This document shows, in pieces, positions 12,551 to 14,252 of a stretch of 14,252 nucleotides of DNA (the stretch's first letter is position 1; each line of letters begins with the position of its first letter). The notes under the pieces were generated by a model that was not told the origin of the DNA, did not search any database, and saw nothing but the letters and a program-made list of their open reading frames with translations. This DNA comes from Bacteroidales bacterium. Lineage in GTDB: Bacteria > Bacteroidota > Bacteroidia > Bacteroidales > UBA7960. The position numbers and the translations under genes were made by a program. The stretch covers positions 1 through 14,252 of the forward strand of contig SKSI01000191.1 of the NCBI GenBank assembly GCA_007123065.1, given 5' to 3'.

Positions 12551-14252
12551 TTTTGATAGTTTCAGGTGCAGTTCTTTGAGTTGCTCGTTGTCGAGGGTGC
12601 TTGGGCTGTCGATCATCACATCGCGGCCGGCGTTATTTTTCGGGAATGCGATGTAGTCGCGGATCGACTCGGAGCCTCCAAACAGTGCGCACCATCTGTC
12701 AAAGCCGAATGCTACACCTCCATGGGGTGGAGCCCCATAACGGAAGGCGTTCATCAGGAACCCGAATTGCTCTTGTGCCTGTTCCGGCGTGAAGCCGAGC
12801 ACCTCAAACATCTTCTCCTGGAGGGGCCTGTCAAAGATCCGTATGGAACCGCCGCCGATTTCCACACCGTTAATTACCATATCGTACGCATTGGCACGTG
12901 CTTTTCCCGGATCACTGTCCAATAGGTGAAAATCATCCTTCAAAGGGGCGGTAAACGGGTGGTGCATCGCATAAAAGCGCTGTGTTTCTTCATCCCATTC
13001 CAGCAAAGGAAAATCAGTAACCCACATACAGGAAAAGGTATTGGGGTCACGCAATCCGAGCCTTTCTCCCATCTCCAGACGCAGATTTCCAAGTGCTTTT
13101 CGGGTGTGGTTTGTCTCTCCGGCAAGAATCAGCATCAGGTCTCCCGGCTGTGCCCCCATTGCTTCAGCCCAGCCTTTTAACTGATCCTGGTCAAAGAATT
13201 TGTCCACGGAAGATTTCAGGCTGCCGTCCTGGTTGTATTTAACATAAACCAAACCTTTTGCACCGATCTGTGGCCGCCTGACCCAGTCGGTGAGTGCATC
13301 AAGCTGCTTGCGAGAGTATTCAGCACATCCGGGTGCGCAGATTCCCGCGACAAGCTCAGCATCGTCAAATACCTGGAAGCCTTTTTTTTGAGCAAGTTCA
13401 TTCAGCTCAGAAAATCGCATCCCAAACCTTGTATCCGGCTTATCGCTGCCATAATATTGCATCGCATCCTGGTAGCTCATTCTGACAAAAGAGATGTCTT
13501 CCAGCCCTTTGATTGCTTTAAAAAGGTGTTTGGCAAGTCCTTCAAATGTTTCCAGCACGTCATCGCGTGTTACGAACGACATCTCGCAGTCGATCTGGGT
13601 AAATTCCGGCTGCCGGTCGGCCCGCAGGTCTTCATCCCGGAAGCATTTCACGATCTGGAAATAGCGGTCGAGGCCGCCCACCATCAGCAGCTGTTTAAAA
13701 GTTTGCGGCGATTGCGGGAGTGCATAAAACTGACCGGCATGCATGCGCGACGGAACCAGGAAGTCGCGTGCACCTTCAGGAGTCGACTTGATCAGTACCG
13801 GGGTTTCCACTTCAAGGAATTGCTGCTCGCTTAAATATTTCCTTGTTTCCAAGGCCATTTGGTGGCGCAATTCCAGGTTGCGGCGTACCGCTTCGCGACG
13901 AATATCCAGGTACCGGTATTTCATCCGCAGTTCCTCTCCGCCATCGGTTTCCTCTTCAATGGTAAAAGGCGGTATCTGCGACTCATTGAGGACTTCCAGT
14001 TCCTGTACAATGATCTCAATGGTGCCGGTTGGGATTTTTTTGTTTTTGCTGCTCCTTTCGGTAACCTTACCTTTTATCTGCAGGACGTACTCCCGTCCCA
14101 GCTCCCTTGCCTGTTCACAGAGGGATGCATCGGTCTCCATATTGAACACCAGTTGCGTCAGTCCGTAACGGTCGCGCAGATCAATAAATGTCATCCCACC
14201 CAGATCACGTGAACGCTGCACCCATCCGCAAAGTGTAACCTCTTTTCCAATA
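12539..14252 (-). CDS. aspS: Aspartyl-tRNA synthetase (5' end cut by the window)
   Basis: The window shows 570 residues plus the stop; the N-terminus lies beyond position 14252. The visible start reads in frame IGKEVTLCGWVQRSRDLGG, the usual anticodon-binding OB-fold opening, so only about 15-20 residues are missing. AspRS charges tRNA-Asp with aspartate. Class II motif 2 is FRDEDLRADRQPEFTQ, motif 3 is GFDRWCALFGG, followed by IRDYIAFPKNNAGRDVMIDSPS. A bacterial-type insertion domain (GAD, about 120 residues) lies between motifs 2 and 3, marking the bacterial form. Trp after GFDR is a slightly unusual choice where Leu or Ile is common. The last codons (Pro-Gln-Pro-stop) are made of the hexamer array, which continues to the ABC-F gene, so the two are probably co-transcribed. 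Whether it also charges tRNA-Asn cannot be told. Confidence 0.97.
   Translation of the reverse strand, partial: IGKEVTLCGWVQRSRDLGGMTFIDLRDRYGLTQLVFNMETDASLCEQARELGREYVLQIKGKVTERSSKNKKIPTGTIEIIVQELEVLNESQIPPFTIEEETDGGEELRMKYRYLDIRREAVRRNLELRHQMALETRKYLSEQQFLEVETPVLIKSTPEGARDFLVPSRMHAGQFYALPQSPQTFKQLLMVGGLDRYFQIVKCFRDEDLRADRQPEFTQIDCEMSFVTRDDVLETFEGLAKHLFKAIKGLEDISFVRMSYQDAMQYYGSDKPDTRFGMRFSELNELAQKKGFQVFDDAELVAGICAPGCAEYSRKQLDALTDWVRRPQIGAKGLVYVKYNQDGSLKSSVDKFFDQDQLKGWAEAMGAQPGDLMLILAGETNHTRKALGNLRLEMGERLGLRDPNTFSCMWVTDFPLLEWDEETQRFYAMHHPFTAPLKDDFHLLDSDPGKARANAYDMVINGVEIGGGSIRIFDRPLQEKMFEVLGFTPEQAQEQFGFLMNAFRYGAPPHGGVAFGFDRWCALFGGSESIRDYIAFPKNNAGRDVMIDSPSTLDNEQLKELHLKLSKPQP

Overview
The window looks like an ordinary chromosomal stretch from a member of the Bacteroidota, probably a Bacteroidales-like anaerobe or fermenter; I cannot name a genus from sequence alone. 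The evidence is: promoter boxes of the Bacteroidota type (TAnnTTTG with an upstream TTTG/TTG), few Shine-Dalgarno sites, a DUF4271 membrane protein (a family I know only from this phylum) next to hemD, rnpA and yidD, a Bacteroidota-style PDZ/S41 protease, and a pta-ackA acetate operon. No phage, transposon, CRISPR array, rRNA or tRNA was recognised.

Layout. Positions 1-419 are non-coding and repeat-rich: two short heptamer blocks, then 23 uninterrupted hexamers (YAATCT), then a promoter for a small secreted or outer-membrane beta-barrel-like protein (420-1013). A strong hairpin separates it from a convergent radical SAM protein of the PflX-like type with a twin-arginine-like N-terminus (1260-2327, minus). 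A 291-bp gap precedes a dihydroorotate-dehydrogenase-like flavoprotein that lacks the usual active-site cysteine (2619-3632, plus). A bidirectional terminator separates this from the pta-ackA operon on the minus strand (5961 down to 3700), which has a textbook promoter at 6014-6044.

From 6154 to 10499 the plus strand carries DUF4271 membrane protein, hemD, rnpA, yidD and a C-terminal-processing protease. hemD-rnpA-yidD are tightly packed. The protease is set off by a 114-bp leader made largely of degenerate 7-bp and 8-bp tandem repeats. The minus strand from the right edge carries aspS (cut by the window end) and an ABC-F translation factor; the 85-bp spacer between them is a second hexamer array of the same YAAYCT family. 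It supplies the aspS stop codon and ends 1-2 bases before the ABC-F start codon. The protease and ABC-F genes converge with only 10 bp between their stop codons.

The protein genes are housekeeping: acetate/acetyl-CoA conversion, tetrapyrrole synthesis, tRNA processing, membrane protein insertion, envelope proteolysis, and translation. The least explained feature is the set of degenerate short-period (6, 7, 8 bp) tandem arrays. Each lies just 5' of a gene, and both hexamer arrays show the same YAAYCT sense relative to the gene downstream. I see no obvious new multi-gene system; these arrays are the main thing worth following up.
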